Positions 7,520-16,437 of a stretch of 64,000 nucleotides of DNA are shown one piece after another. Source of the stretch: Prevotella sp. E13-27 (GTDB lineage: Bacteria > Bacteroidota > Bacteroidia > Bacteroidales > Bacteroidaceae); NCBI RefSeq assembly GCF_023217965.1, contig NZ_JALPSC010000001.1, positions 1,302,001 to 1,366,000 of the forward strand. The letters are read 5' to 3'. The notes beneath the pieces were generated by a model that saw nothing but the letters and a program-made list of their open reading frames with translations, made no database searches and was not told the origin of the DNA. Both the position numbers and the translations under genes were made by a program. Numbering within the stretch: position 1 is the first letter of the stretch; each line of letters starts with the position of its first letter.

Positions 7520-9508
7520 ATGGAAGAAATGGAAATTAAAAGTCAGTTGCCTGAGAATGCGTTTCGGGAGCTGAAAGATGGCGAGCAGTATGAACCGCTG
7601 ATGTCGCCACAGGGCACATTCCCTGAAGTTAACGCATGGTCCGTGTCTGTCGGTGTGGCTATGGCCATCGTCTTCTCGGCAGCAGCAGCTTATCTCGGAC
7701 TGAAAGTGGGTCAGGTGTTTGAAGCCGCCATCCCCATTGCTATCATCGCCGTAGGCATGAGCACGCTGATGAAACGTTCAAAGGCGCTGGGAGAAAACGT
7801 TATCATCCAGTCTATAGGTGCCTGTTCGGGCGCTGTCGTTGCCGGAGCCATTTTTACTTTACCTGCCATCTATATCCTGCAGGCGAAATATGGTTTTGAC
7901 GATGTTGCGTTCTACAAGATGTTCCTTGCCTCGCTGCTTGGCGGAATTCTGGGCATCTTGTTCCTGATACCGTTCAGAAAATATTTCGTTAAGGATATGC
8001 ATGGTAAGTACCCCTTCCCTGAGGCCACTGCTACCACACAGGTGTTGGTGAGCGGTGAGAAGGGTGGCAGTCAGGCAAAGCCTCTGTTGCTGGCAGGTCT
8101 CGTGGGCGGTCTCTACGACTTTGTGGTGTCCACGTTCGGACTGTGGAACGAGGTGTTTACCTCACGTATGGTTGCTGGAGGCCAATGGCTTGCAGACAAG
8201 GCAAAGATGGTGTTCTCGCTTAATACTGGAGCTGCTGTGCTCGGCCTGGGTTATATCATTGGACTGCGCTACACACTGATTATATGTATTGGCTCGCTGG
8301 CTGTATGGTGGTTGCTGGTGCCAGGGATGGCAATCATATTTGGTGATACTGTACTTAACCAGTGGGACCCCACAATAACAACGGCTGTTGGAGAGATGTC
8401 ACCTGAAGCCATCTTCAAAGCTTACGGCAAGTCTATCGGCATTGGCGCAATAGCAATGTCAGGCATCATTGGTATTATCAAGAGCTGGGGCATCATCAAG
8501 AGTGCTGTCGGACTGGCTGCCAAGGAAATGAAAGGCAGCGGAAATGTTGATGAGGCTAATCAGAAGCGCACAGACAAAGATCTTAGCTTCCGTTTCATAG
8601 GCATTGCCTCTGTGACGGCTATCATCTGCACATTCCTGTTCTTCTGGCTCGGCGTGATGGAAGGCAACTTCCTCTTTGCGGCTGTGGCCATCGTGCTGAC
8701 AGTAATCATCGCGTTCCTCTTCACCACTGTTGCGGCTAACGCTATAGCTATTGTGGGTTCAAACCCTGTTAGTGGTATGACGCTGATGACGCTCATCGTT
8801 GCTTCGGTAGTGATGGTGGCTGTAGGTTTGAAGGGCGTGGGCGGTATGATTGCTGCGCTGATCATGGGTGGTGTGGTATGTACGGCACTATCGGTGTCAG
8901 GCTCGTTTATCACTGACCTTAAGATAGGCTACTGGATGGGCACAACGCCAAGGAAACAGGAGATGTGGAAATTCCTCGGCACACTGGTGTCGGCAGCTAC
9001 CGTCGTAGGTGTGATGATGATACTCAACAAAGCCTATGGCTTCGCTTCTGGACAGCTTGCTGCTCCTCAGGCTAACGCTATGGCTGCCGTCATCGATCCG
9101 CTTATGAATGGAGTAGGCGCCCCTTGGCTGCTCTATGGTATCGGAGCCGTGCTGGCTGTGGTGCTGACGCTCTGCAAAGTGCCTGCACTGCCTTTCGCTC
9201 TTGGCATGTTCATACCTCTTCAGCTTAATACTCCTCTTGTGGTGGGTGGACTGATTAACTGGTTCGTTACCACACGTTCGAAGGACAAGGCTGTCAACGA
9301 GGAACGTGGCGAGAAGGGTAATCTCATCGCATCTGGATTCATCGCCGGCGGTGCGCTGATGGGTGTTGTGAGCGCCATTCTTAGATTCTGCGAGGTGAAG
9401 TTTGACTTTGATGCCTGGTGGGCTAACCCATTGTCAGAGTGGTGCGCTCTTGCTGCTTATCTGCTGCTGATAATCTACTTTATCATAGCTACTAAGGTCA
9501 AGAAATAA
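7520..9508 (+). CDS. OPT-family oligopeptide/metal-chelate transporter
   Basis: The product is 662 residues with about 14-16 hydrophobic spans and no signal peptide. The opening MSPQGTFPEVNAWSVSVG, the conserved KYPFPEATATTQVLVSGE segment around residue 165, and the later GGMIAALIMGGVV and KVPALPFALGMFIPL spans are typical of the OPT superfamily as found in bacteria. These inner-membrane, proton-driven carriers take up small peptides or metal chelates; the actual substrate cannot be read from sequence. The gene is alone on its strand with its own promoter and a strong terminator just after the stop. It diverges from the kinase/phosphatase cluster; I see no functional link. Confidence 0.92.
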   Translation: MEEMEIKSQLPENAFRELKDGEQYEPLMSPQGTFPEVNAWSVSVGVAMAIVFSAAAAYLGLKVGQVFEAAIPIAIIAVGMSTLMKRSKALGENVIIQSIGACSGAVVAGAIFTLPAIYILQAKYGFDDVAFYKMFLASLLGGILGILFLIPFRKYFVKDMHGKYPFPEATATTQVLVSGEKGGSQAKPLLLAGLVGGLYDFVVSTFGLWNEVFTSRMVAGGQWLADKAKMVFSLNTGAAVLGLGYIIGLRYTLIICIGSLAVWWLLVPGMAIIFGDTVLNQWDPTITTAVGEMSPEAIFKAYGKSIGIGAIAMSGIIGIIKSWGIIKSAVGLAAKEMKGSGNVDEANQKRTDKDLSFRFIGIASVTAIICTFLFFWLGVMEGNFLFAAVAIVLTVIIAFLFTTVAANAIAIVGSNPVSGMTLMTLIVASVVMVAVGLKGVGGMIAALIMGGVVCTALSVSGSFITDLKIGYWMGTTPRKQEMWKFLGTLVSAATVVGVMMILNKAYGFASGQLAAPQANAMAAVIDPLMNGVGAPWLLYGIGAVLAVVLTLCKVPALPFALGMFIPLQLNTPLVVGGLINWFVTTRSKDKAVNEERGEKGNLIASGFIAGGALMGVVSAILRFCEVKFDFDAWWANPLSEWCALAAYLLLIIYFIIATKVKK

Positions 9509-9521
9509 TCTGACAATGCAA

Positions 9522-9563
9522 AAATCGGACAATCGTACTGAATGATGAACGATTGTCCGATTT
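9522..9563 (+). terminator. Terminator after the OPT gene
   Basis: A perfect 15-bp stem, AAATCGGACAATCGT with ACGATTGTCCGATTT, encloses a 12-nt loop and is followed by a short T-rich stretch (TTTCTTTG). It starts 13 bp after the stop codon. Confidence 0.88.
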
Positions 9564-9582
9564 CTTTGTGTATATATGCCAG

Positions 9583-9591
9583 TACCTTTGC
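9583..9591 (+). promoter_or_regulatory. -7 box upstream of the PL11 lyase gene
   Basis: TACCTTTGC matches the -7 consensus TAnnTTTG plus the frequent trailing C. It lies 36 bp before the ATG. No good -33 element is seen at the standard distance, which suggests activator dependence. Confidence 0.6.
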
Positions 9592-9627
9592 AGCAAAACA
9601 ATTACTAAAAACTAATCTCTTAAACAA

Positions 9628-11898
9628 ATGATGAAGAAACTGATACTTTCAATGGCTTTGGCTGCTACCATGACGACAGCCGTGGCACAACTGCCAATAC
9701 AGGACTTCGGACAGAAGCGTGGCATGTGGGCATCAATAGCTGTTGACCCATCGAGTGGTGCTATCTCTCTTGGTGAATACAAAAACCACTCCAACAAGCT
9801 CCTCATCAGTTGGCGCATGCTCCCTACAGACACATGGGAATCATCGTTTGCTATCTACAGTCGTTCGGCCGACGATGTCAATGCTTTTATCTATAATCGT
9901 GTGACAACTAGTCCTGTGAAGAACTCTACCTGCTATCAGACAAGTAATCCAGGCTATGCATTGACATATTATCTTGTGCCTGCAGAACACTTCGACGGCG
10001 ATTTACCCATCTTCCTTATGGATGACGATGAGAAGTCTGCCCTTCGTGCTGCAGCTGTTGACTCGCTGACCATTGATGAGCGTATCTATAGAGACAAACT
10101 GCCCTATGTGCAGATAGACCTTAAATCGACTGCAGACTGTAGTGACTACCCTTCAGCTATCACCTATGAAGCCAATGACTGTTCAGTGGGCGACCTCGAC
10201 GGCGACGGCGAGATGGAGATAGTGGTTAAGCGACTGATCAATGCTTATAATGACAAAGGAGAGAAGACCTGTAATGCAGAGTCTGCTGGCGACACAGACC
10301 CACGTGCACGCCACATCGCTCTTTTTGATGCATATAAGCTTGACGGCACATTCCTTTGGCGCGTAAAGTCTGGACCAAACATCACCCCAGGCAACTCTAT
10401 CAACTTCGCTGTGGCCGACCTCGATGGCGATGGCTGTGCAGAGGTGGTTACAAAGACCAGCGAGGGTACTGTCTTCGGCGATGGCTATGAGATTCCCGAT
10501 ACCGATGGCGATAATAAGACAGACTACCGCGATGTTTGGCCTGCAGGTCACTATATAGGTGACGGCCCCAAAGGTTATGGCGGACCGGAGTTCTTCTCTG
10601 TCATCGATGGTAAGACGGGTAGGGAGCTGGCACGTGCTAACTTTATCTGCCGTGGTAAGGAAGGCGAGACGCCTGCTCAGTTGGCAGCCAACTGGGAGGC
10701 AAACGACTGGAAGTGGGATCCTCGTTCAAATAAATATATATGGAAGCTGGCTAACTCGTTGCGATTGGGTGTGGCTAAGTTCCAGCCTGGCGAGGGCATG
10801 CAGATATTCCTTGGTCGTGGCGTCTATGGCCGTACGGTCGTAGAGGGATGGCAGTATAATGGCGAAGGTCAGGAAATGACTCGCCTGTGGAAACTTGATA
10901 CTGACGATGCTGGCGGTAAGGATGTTAACAAAGACGGAAAGACCTTCAAGGCCTACGCTGGTCAGGGCAACCATGCCTTTAATGTGGCTGACCTCGATGG
11001 TGATGGACTTGACGAGGTGATGTATGGCTCGTGTGCTTGGGACAACGACGGCACAGGACTGTGGTCAACGGGGCTCGGCCATGGCGATGCCAGCCATGTG
11101 GGACGTTTCCTGCCTAACAGCGATGGCTTGCAGGTGTTCCATTGTCTTGAGAACGGCACTTGTCAGGTGGCGCTCCACGATGCTAAGGATGGAAAGATAC
11201 TGTGGGCAAAATATGGTGCCTCAGATAATGATATGGGACGCTGCATGACGGCCGATGTTGATCCAGGAAAAGCCGGTTATGAGTTCTGGATGTACGGCAA
11301 TGAGCTGTTCGATATGAACGGCAATGAAATAATGAACAGCGAGGGAACCGCTCGTGCCAAGGAGAGCTCGGCAAATGCCGGCATCTGGTTCGACGGCTAT
11401 CTGAACCGTCAGATGATTGATGGCGGAATAATCAATAGCTACAGTCACGGTCGCACGTTCACTATGTATCGCTATGACATATCTTTCAACAACAGCACTA
11501 AGTCTAATCCTGGCTGGTATGGAGACATGATTGGCGACTGGCGTGAAGAGGTAATCGTGCCTGACCAGACGAAGCTGAAGAACATAAAGGTTTTCTCTAC
11601 CTGGTATCCTACGGAGTATAAGCTGCCTTACCTCATGAGCGACCATACTTACTACATGCAATGCATCCACGAGCAGGTAGGCTATAACCAGCCAACAAAC
11701 ATTGGTGGCTACTATCTCGGTTATGGAATGGATTTTGCCAAAGTGCCCATCGTGGCAACAGGAATAGAAGATGTGAATGCCGAGATACCTTACATGGAGA
11801 AGGGTGACAATCGCATCTATGACCTCAGCGGACGAGTAGTGTCAACACCTTCAAAAGGCATCTATGTTCGCAATGGAAAGAAGTTCTTTGTGAAGTAA
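9628..11898 (+). CDS. Rhamnogalacturonan lyase, polysaccharide lyase family 11
   Basis: The product is 756 residues with a signal peptide (about 1-21, ending AVAQ). It shows the PL11 features: an N-terminal beta domain (SWRMLPTDTWESSFAIYSRS), then a beta-propeller with repeated calcium-binding loops, DLDGDGEMEIVVK, DLDGDGCAEVVTK, DTDGDNKTDYRD and DLDGDGLDEVMYG, and an LFDAYKLDGTFLWR segment. PL11 enzymes cut the rhamnogalacturonan-I backbone of pectin by beta-elimination. The last 25 residues (YDLSGRVVS...RNGKKFFVK) form a C-terminal tail shared with four other exported proteins here, so it is probably exported to the cell surface. No SusCD pair is adjacent. Confidence 0.9.
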   Translation: MMKKLILSMALAATMTTAVAQLPIQDFGQKRGMWASIAVDPSSGAISLGEYKNHSNKLLISWRMLPTDTWESSFAIYSRSADDVNAFIYNRVTTSPVKNSTCYQTSNPGYALTYYLVPAEHFDGDLPIFLMDDDEKSALRAAAVDSLTIDERIYRDKLPYVQIDLKSTADCSDYPSAITYEANDCSVGDLDGDGEMEIVVKRLINAYNDKGEKTCNAESAGDTDPRARHIALFDAYKLDGTFLWRVKSGPNITPGNSINFAVADLDGDGCAEVVTKTSEGTVFGDGYEIPDTDGDNKTDYRDVWPAGHYIGDGPKGYGGPEFFSVIDGKTGRELARANFICRGKEGETPAQLAANWEANDWKWDPRSNKYIWKLANSLRLGVAKFQPGEGMQIFLGRGVYGRTVVEGWQYNGEGQEMTRLWKLDTDDAGGKDVNKDGKTFKAYAGQGNHAFNVADLDGDGLDEVMYGSCAWDNDGTGLWSTGLGHGDASHVGRFLPNSDGLQVFHCLENGTCQVALHDAKDGKILWAKYGASDNDMGRCMTADVDPGKAGYEFWMYGNELFDMNGNEIMNSEGTARAKESSANAGIWFDGYLNRQMIDGGIINSYSHGRTFTMYRYDISFNNSTKSNPGWYGDMIGDWREEVIVPDQTKLKNIKVFSTWYPTEYKLPYLMSDHTYYMQCIHEQVGYNQPTNIGGYYLGYGMDFAKVPIVATGIEDVNAEIPYMEKGDNRIYDLSGRVVSTPSKGIYVRNGKKFFVK

Positions 11899-11925
11899 AA
11901 ATCAACTACTTATCTATTATATTTT

Positions 11926-11970
11926 GAAGCGGATGTTCAATGTGATATTGAGTGTCCGCTTCCCTCTTTT
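11926..11970 (+). terminator. Terminator after the PL11 gene
   Basis: GAAGCGGATGTTCAAT (11926-11941) pairs fully with ATTGAGTGTCCGCTTC (11947-11962) when three G-U wobbles are allowed. The loop is 5 nt and CCTCTTTT follows. Confidence 0.8.
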
Positions 11971-12091
11971 GGAAACCTTGTAATTTGTTAAGTTTTCCAA
12001 AATTATTTCTATATTGTTGATAATCAGATGTTTGACATTTCTTAACAACAAAAAAGTTGTCCAAAACTAACAACTTTTGCGAGATTATTAG

Positions 12092-12100
12092 TACCTTTGC
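12092..12100 (+). promoter_or_regulatory. -7 box of nrdD
   Basis: TACCTTTGC matches the -7 consensus, 46 bp before the nrdD ATG. A TTTG at 12076-12079 is only 12 bp upstream, closer than the usual spacing, so the -33 element is weak. Confidence 0.6.
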
Positions 12101-12145
12101 ACAAGTGTTATTTCGATACAAAAACAAATATTCCTTTAATTTATT

Positions 12146-14377
12146 ATGATACAGACAGTTGTAAAGCGCGACGGTCGCGTCGTCGGCTTTAATGAGCAAA
12201 AAATCATGGCAGCAATTCGTAAAGCCATGATGGCAACAGAGAAAGGTGAGGATGAGCGATTGCTCAACACCATAACAGATCACATTGCACAGCGCGGACA
12301 GTCACAGATGACCGTTGAGGCTATTCAGGACCTCGTGGAGGTAGAGCTGATGAAGAGTGCGCGCAAGGACGTGGCACAGAAGTATATTGCCTATCGCAAC
12401 CAGCGTTCTATAGCACGAAAGGCAAAGACTCGTGACATCTTCCTCGACATTGTTAACGTGAAGAACAATGACATCACTCGTGAGAATGCGAACATGAATG
12501 CCGACACACCTGCCGGCATGATGATGAAGTTCGCTTCAGAGACTACAAAGCCTTTTGTTGACGATTATCTTCTTTCACAGGATGTGCGCGATGCAGTAGA
12601 GCATAACTATCTGCACATCCACGACAAGGACTACTATCCCACGAAGTCACTCACCTGTGTTCAGCATCCACTTGACAATATCCTTAACTGCGGCTTCATT
12701 GCCGGACATGGTGCTTCGCGCCCTGCAAAGCGCATCGAGACAGCATCTGTGCTGGCTTGCATCTCTTTGGAGTGCGCACAGAATGAGATGCATGGCGGAC
12801 AGGCCATACCAGCCTTCGACTTCTATCTGGCACCTTTCGTCCGTCTGTCATACATTGAGGAACTGAAGAATCTTGAAGACCTCAATGGCGAGGACTACAG
12901 CGCTCTCTACGAGGAGCCCCTCATGGACTATCTGAAGCAGCCGCTCGATGGACTGACTGGTGTTGACCGTGTGCGTCAGCATGCCATCAACAAGACCGTT
13001 GCCCGTGTTCACCAGTCCATGGAGGCTTTCATCCACAACATGAACACCATTCACTCTCGTGGCGGTAACCAGGTAGTCTTCTCTTCTATCAACTACGGAA
13101 CAGACACCAGTGCCGAGGGACGCTGCATCATGCGCGAGCTGCTGCTCTCTACCTACGAAGGCGTAGGCGGTGGCGAGACAGCCATCTTCCCCATACAGAT
13201 TTGGAAGAAGAAGCGTGGCGTGAACTATCTGCCCGAGGATCGCAACTTCGACCTCTATCAGCTGGCATGCAAGGTTACTGCACGTCGTTTCTTCCCCAAC
13301 TTCCTTAACCTCGACGCAACGTTCAACCAGTCAGAAGAATGGCAGGCTGACGATCCTAAGCGCTACCTGCACGAGGTGGCAACGATGGGCTGCCGCACAC
13401 GTGTGTTTGAGAACCGCTTCGGACCAAAGACCAGCATCGGACGTGGTAACATCTCGTTCACTACTATTAATATCGTGAAGATTGCCATCGAGTGTATGAA
13501 TATTGAGAACAAGGAAGAGCGCATAGCAAAGTTCTTCGCAAACCTCGATGACATGCTTGAGATAGCTGCCAAGCAGCTCGACGAGCGCTTCCAGTTCCAG
13601 AAGACAGCCCTTGTGAAGCAGTTCCCACTGCTCATGAAAAGCCTGTGGATAGGTGCCGACAAGCTCGGACCAAACGAGACCATAGAGAGCGTCATCAATC
13701 AGGGCACCCTCGGAATAGGCTTCATCGGACTGGCAGAGTGTCTTGTTGCTCTGACAGGCAAGCATCATGGTGAGAGCGAGGAGTCACAGGAGTTAGGTCT
13801 GAAGATCGTTACTTATATGCGCGACCGCGTCAACGACTTCTGCGAGCGCTATCATCACAACTACTCTGTTTTGGCTACGCCTGCAGAGGGACTGGCAGGC
13901 CGCTTCACCAAGCGCGACCGAAAGATGTTCGGTGTCATCCCAGGAGTTACCGATCGTGACTACTACACCAACTCTAACCACGTGCCAGTCTATTACAAGT
14001 GCTCTGCACGCCATAAGGCCGAGGTTGAGGCTCCTTATCACGACCTCACACGCGGCGGACATATCTTCTATGTAGAGATTGATGGTGACGCAACTCATAA
14101 TCCACAGGTGATAATGAGTGTTGTTGACATGATGGACCGTCTTAATATGGGCTATGGCTCTGTTAACCACAACCGCAACCGCTGCATGGACTGCGGCTAT
14201 GAGAATGCACAGTCAGGCCTTAAGGTTTGTCCGAAGTGCGGCTCAACAAACATCGACAAGCTGCAGCGCATCACCGGCTACCTCGTAGGAACGACCGACC
14301 GTTGGAACAGTGGCAAGCTGGCTGAGCTCAATGACCGCGTTACTCACATTGACGACGGTGAGCAGACATTGTTCTAA
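12146..14377 (+). CDS. nrdD: Anaerobic ribonucleoside-triphosphate reductase (class III)
   Basis: The product is 743 residues, usual for the family. The N-terminal 90 residues form an ATP cone (VVKRDGRVVGFNEQKIMAAI), the allosteric site. The body contains NMNADTPAGMMMKFASE and HIHDKDYYPTKSLTC. Near the C-terminus two CxxC pairs (CMDC, CPKC) form the structural zinc site, followed by RITGYLVGTTDRWNSGK, where the Gly of ITGY/LVGT is the glycyl-radical region. It reduces ribonucleotides to deoxyribonucleotides without oxygen and needs the radical SAM activase NrdG. In most relatives nrdG follows directly; here it is 9.4 kb away at 23763. Confidence 0.96.
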   Translation: MIQTVVKRDGRVVGFNEQKIMAAIRKAMMATEKGEDERLLNTITDHIAQRGQSQMTVEAIQDLVEVELMKSARKDVAQKYIAYRNQRSIARKAKTRDIFLDIVNVKNNDITRENANMNADTPAGMMMKFASETTKPFVDDYLLSQDVRDAVEHNYLHIHDKDYYPTKSLTCVQHPLDNILNCGFIAGHGASRPAKRIETASVLACISLECAQNEMHGGQAIPAFDFYLAPFVRLSYIEELKNLEDLNGEDYSALYEEPLMDYLKQPLDGLTGVDRVRQHAINKTVARVHQSMEAFIHNMNTIHSRGGNQVVFSSINYGTDTSAEGRCIMRELLLSTYEGVGGGETAIFPIQIWKKKRGVNYLPEDRNFDLYQLACKVTARRFFPNFLNLDATFNQSEEWQADDPKRYLHEVATMGCRTRVFENRFGPKTSIGRGNISFTTINIVKIAIECMNIENKEERIAKFFANLDDMLEIAAKQLDERFQFQKTALVKQFPLLMKSLWIGADKLGPNETIESVINQGTLGIGFIGLAECLVALTGKHHGESEESQELGLKIVTYMRDRVNDFCERYHHNYSVLATPAEGLAGRFTKRDRKMFGVIPGVTDRDYYTNSNHVPVYYKCSARHKAEVEAPYHDLTRGGHIFYVEIDGDATHNPQVIMSVVDMMDRLNMGYGSVNHNRNRCMDCGYENAQSGLKVCPKCGSTNIDKLQRITGYLVGTTDRWNSGKLAELNDRVTHIDDGEQTLF

Positions 14378-14412
14378 TTGGTTATAAGCTTTTTGTCAGC
14401 TCCTTCGATTCT

Positions 14413-14751
14413 ATGTTGAATAAAAGGTTTCTCTTTGCGTTGTTGCTGCCAGTGTTAGCGACAGCTGCTATGGCTCAGGATGGGGGAGCGAAGTGTCCCC
14501 TCGTGTATGACGTAGAAAACACAGGAAGCAACTTCGCAAAGCCACTGATGCCAGAGCCGGAGAAGCTGCCAGTCATCAGAGAACTGCCTGATGCGCTGGA
14601 GGGCGTGGCGAGCTTTGCCGATTGGGCAAAGCGCCGCAGTGATATAGGCCACATGATTCAGCATTATGGCATCGGAGAGAAGCCTGCCGTAGAGCCTCGG
14701 CAAGTGTCGGCACATATGGAAGGCGACACAGCACTTGTTGTTGATGGATAA
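14413..14751 (+). pseudogene. Truncated exported esterase-like protein (N-terminal fragment)
   Basis: The 112-residue frame begins with a signal peptide (MLNKRFLFALLLPVLATAAMA) and continues with FADWAKRRSDIGHMIQHYGIGEKP, the type of N-terminal segment seen in secreted Bacteroidales esterases of the glucuronoyl/acetylxylan class, which are normally 400 or more residues. The frame stops at 14749, exactly where a copy of the dispersed GGAACCGTCCCC repeat begins. No catalytic serine motif or downstream continuation is present. I read it as the 5' end of a gene cut off by a repeat- or IS-linked rearrangement. The family assignment is tentative; truncation is better supported. Confidence 0.6.
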
Positions 14752-14754
14752 TTC

Positions 14755-14769
14755 GGATAATTCGGAACC
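14755..14769 (+). repeat. Left half of a dispersed GGGGACGGTTCC-type repeat, split by IS110
   Basis: GGATAATTCGGAACC followed by GTCCCCATTTTTT matches the intact copy at 16438-16468. The second half of this copy lies beyond the IS at 16161-16178. Joining both sides rebuilds one repeat unit. Confidence 0.75.
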
Positions 14770-14830
14770 GTCCCCATTTTTTTCCGGAACCGCATTCTAT
14801 GCTAAATTCCAAACATTGATTGATATTTAA

Positions 14831-15895
14831 CTATATATTTAACACTTGAGGAGCTAGGCTTACCTCGTTACTCGTTCTATACACGTTATCGGGATTGTAT
14901 TTTACCCGATCTCTGACCATTGCCACGAGGATGTGCAGCATCTTGTTCTTGATGTTATTATGTATCAGCAACGGATGCTTGCCTCGTTCTATGAGCCGCT
15001 GATAATAGCTGTGTACGTTTATGTCAAACTTAATTGCCGCCAGTGCCGCTTGCGAGAGTAAGGACTTAATCCTCCTGTTGGCAAAAGGACTGACCTGAGG
15101 CCTGCTGTTGACGCTAGTGCCCGATTGTCGTCCGAATGGAGCAATACCATAATAGCAGGCTATCTTCCTTGAGTCTAGGTCAAATTTCTGGAAGTTGTCC
15201 GTATAGACCATCAGGCACGTCGCATTCTGCACTCCAATGCCTGGCATGGAGGTGATGATGCCAAAGATCTCCCTGAGTTCGTCATCAGAGGCAATGATTT
15301 CCTTAATCTTCTGGTCACATTTCGCGATGGCTTTGTTTACCTCTGTAATAAGGTGTTTGCTGGTAAAAGACATAAAAGCTCTGGCATCCGACTTCTCCTG
15401 TGTGAGACGTTTCTCGTCTCTTCTGACCGTCAGTGCTACCTTCTGCCTGACAAGGCTGTGACGATAAAGGAATATCTCTCTCAAACAAGTTAGCGAGGCA
15501 CTCTGAGGCTTGTGCAGTATCATCTTGTCGTAGTTACGCATAGCATACTCTGCGATGGCCCGTGAGTCAGCCTTGTCGTTCTTTACACGTTGGATACCTG
15601 CAGAGTGCTTGATCTTGTAGGCACACTCCAGCCACATGTCATAGCCCGAGGCATAAAGATAGTTGCTAAGCCCGATACTATACCCACCGGTATTCTCCCC
15701 ACAGAAGAGCCAGGAATCTGCCGCAAAGCCCTCTGCATGAGCCTTCACCCACTTCGCCAGACGACGATAGCCTGATGTTTTGTTGTCAAACACTTCGTGC
15801 ACGCTAGGGGCACATTCCTTCAGTCCCTCTGCCTGAATGAGGGTCGCATCAAACTTTTCTTTCGAGAAATCGATGCCAATAAAGATTTTTTTCAT
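14831..15895 (-). CDS. IS110-family transposase (DEDD recombinase)
   Basis: The product is 354 residues. The N-terminal RuvC-like domain has GIDFSKEKFD (first Asp), CGENTGGYS (Glu) and KNDKADSRAIAEYA (two Asp). The C-terminal transposase domain has SMPGIGVQNA, a helix-hairpin-type motif, and FGRQSGTSV, where the Ser is the likely nucleophile that joins to DNA. IS110 enzymes recombine donor and target DNA as directed by a structured RNA encoded in the element. The frame is intact and full length, so the element may be active. The stop is about 60 bp from the left boundary. Confidence 0.94.
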   Translation of the reverse strand: MKKIFIGIDFSKEKFDATLIQAEGLKECAPSVHEVFDNKTSGYRRLAKWVKAHAEGFAADSWLFCGENTGGYSIGLSNYLYASGYDMWLECAYKIKHSAGIQRVKNDKADSRAIAEYAMRNYDKMILHKPQSASLTCLREIFLYRHSLVRQKVALTVRRDEKRLTQEKSDARAFMSFTSKHLITEVNKAIAKCDQKIKEIIASDDELREIFGIITSMPGIGVQNATCLMVYTDNFQKFDLDSRKIACYYGIAPFGRQSGTSVNSRPQVSPFANRRIKSLLSQAALAAIKFDINVHSYYQRLIERGKHPLLIHNNIKNKMLHILVAMVRDRVKYNPDNVYRTSNEVSLAPQVLNI

Positions 15896-16088
15896 ACCTT
15901 TGTACCGTTAAAATGAAGGAATTGGCCAATAGTTGTCTGGTCTTGGACTCTAAATAGGCTATTATGCCGCTGGCATTCTATCTGGACTTCGCAACTAAGC
16001 AGGAAGGACTAAGACGGTTCATAGACTCTAAAGGACTGTTGTCCCACGGATAGTTTCCCTTTCCTGTCGGCCTCTTCCTCCTTCTGAC
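15896..16088 (-). ncRNA. Candidate bridge RNA in the IS110 leader
   Basis: This stretch lies between a promoter (16090-16122, minus strand) and the transposase ATG and holds no reading frame. Read 5' to 3' on the minus strand it contains, in order: GTGGGAC (16047-16041), similar to the left target end GGGGAC; GAACCGTC (16020-16013), complementary to the right target GACGGTTC; an ATGCC-AGC-GGCAT hairpin; and TTTAGAGTCC (15954-15945), of which TTAGAGTCC is complementary to GGACTCTAA at the element's own left-end junction. This order (target loop, then donor loop) is that described for IS110 bridge RNAs. Ends and folding are inferred. Confidence 0.7.
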
Positions 16089-16089
16089 A

Positions 16090-16122
16090 ACAAAGGTAAG
16101 GATTTGGCCGTGATAAAGCAAA
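16090..16122 (-). promoter_or_regulatory. Promoter of the IS110 leader RNA and transposase
   Basis: On the minus strand TTTG (16122-16119), a 20-bp spacer and TACCTTTG (16098-16091) match the host promoter pattern. It lies inside the element, so leader and transposase can be expressed wherever the element lands. Confidence 0.7.
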
Positions 16123-16288
16123 TTCTTCACTGATATATTCTATCAGAGCGCAAAATTAGAGTCCCCATTTTTTCAAAGATACTACTTTTCCGTTATAGCA
16201 GCTTAACATAGTCACAATTATTTTCAGATTCTGACCGTTATTGATTCGGATGCAGTCAGAAATTCTCATCAAGACAGACTATTATTCT

Positions 16289-16372
16289 TAAATCTGTGTC
16301 ACAGATTTATAAAACCATGACGTAGATTATTAAATCTGCGACGCAGATTATGTAATCCGTGCCGCAGATTTA
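16289..16372. repeat. Four tandem 21-bp palindromic units
   Basis: Units start at 16289, 16310, 16331 and 16352. The first, TAAATCTGTGTCACAGATTTA, apart from its centre, reads the same on both strands, and the third (TAAATCTGCGACGCAGATTAT) nearly so; the second and fourth are degenerate. There are no spacers, so it is not a CRISPR array. It lies in a 690-bp gene-free stretch. Confidence 0.85.
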
Positions 16373-16437
16373 ACTATTTTAATCCGGCTAAGAAGCATTT
16401 TTAACCGTTACTCCGCTCTATTTCTGATAGTCTAAGT

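Larger units (their letters stand above)
14770..16160 (-). mobile_element. IS110-family insertion sequence
   Basis: The element is about 1391 bp. A 13-bp direct repeat GTCCCCATTTTTT is present at 14770-14782 and 16161-16173, so the ends could equally be placed at 14783-16173. Removing the element joins GGATAATTCGGAACC to GTCCCCATTTTTTCAAAG, which closely matches the uninterrupted repeat at 16438-16468; that comparison fixes the boundaries. There are no terminal inverted repeats, as expected for the family. The transposase is at 14831-15895. A long untranslated leader with its own promoter precedes it on the minus strand, the position of the bridge RNA in the IS110 subgroup. Confidence 0.85.

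Noticed and set aside
16289..16372. Array resembling CRISPR repeats
   Set aside because: Units abut each other with no spacers, there are only four, and no cas genes are present.
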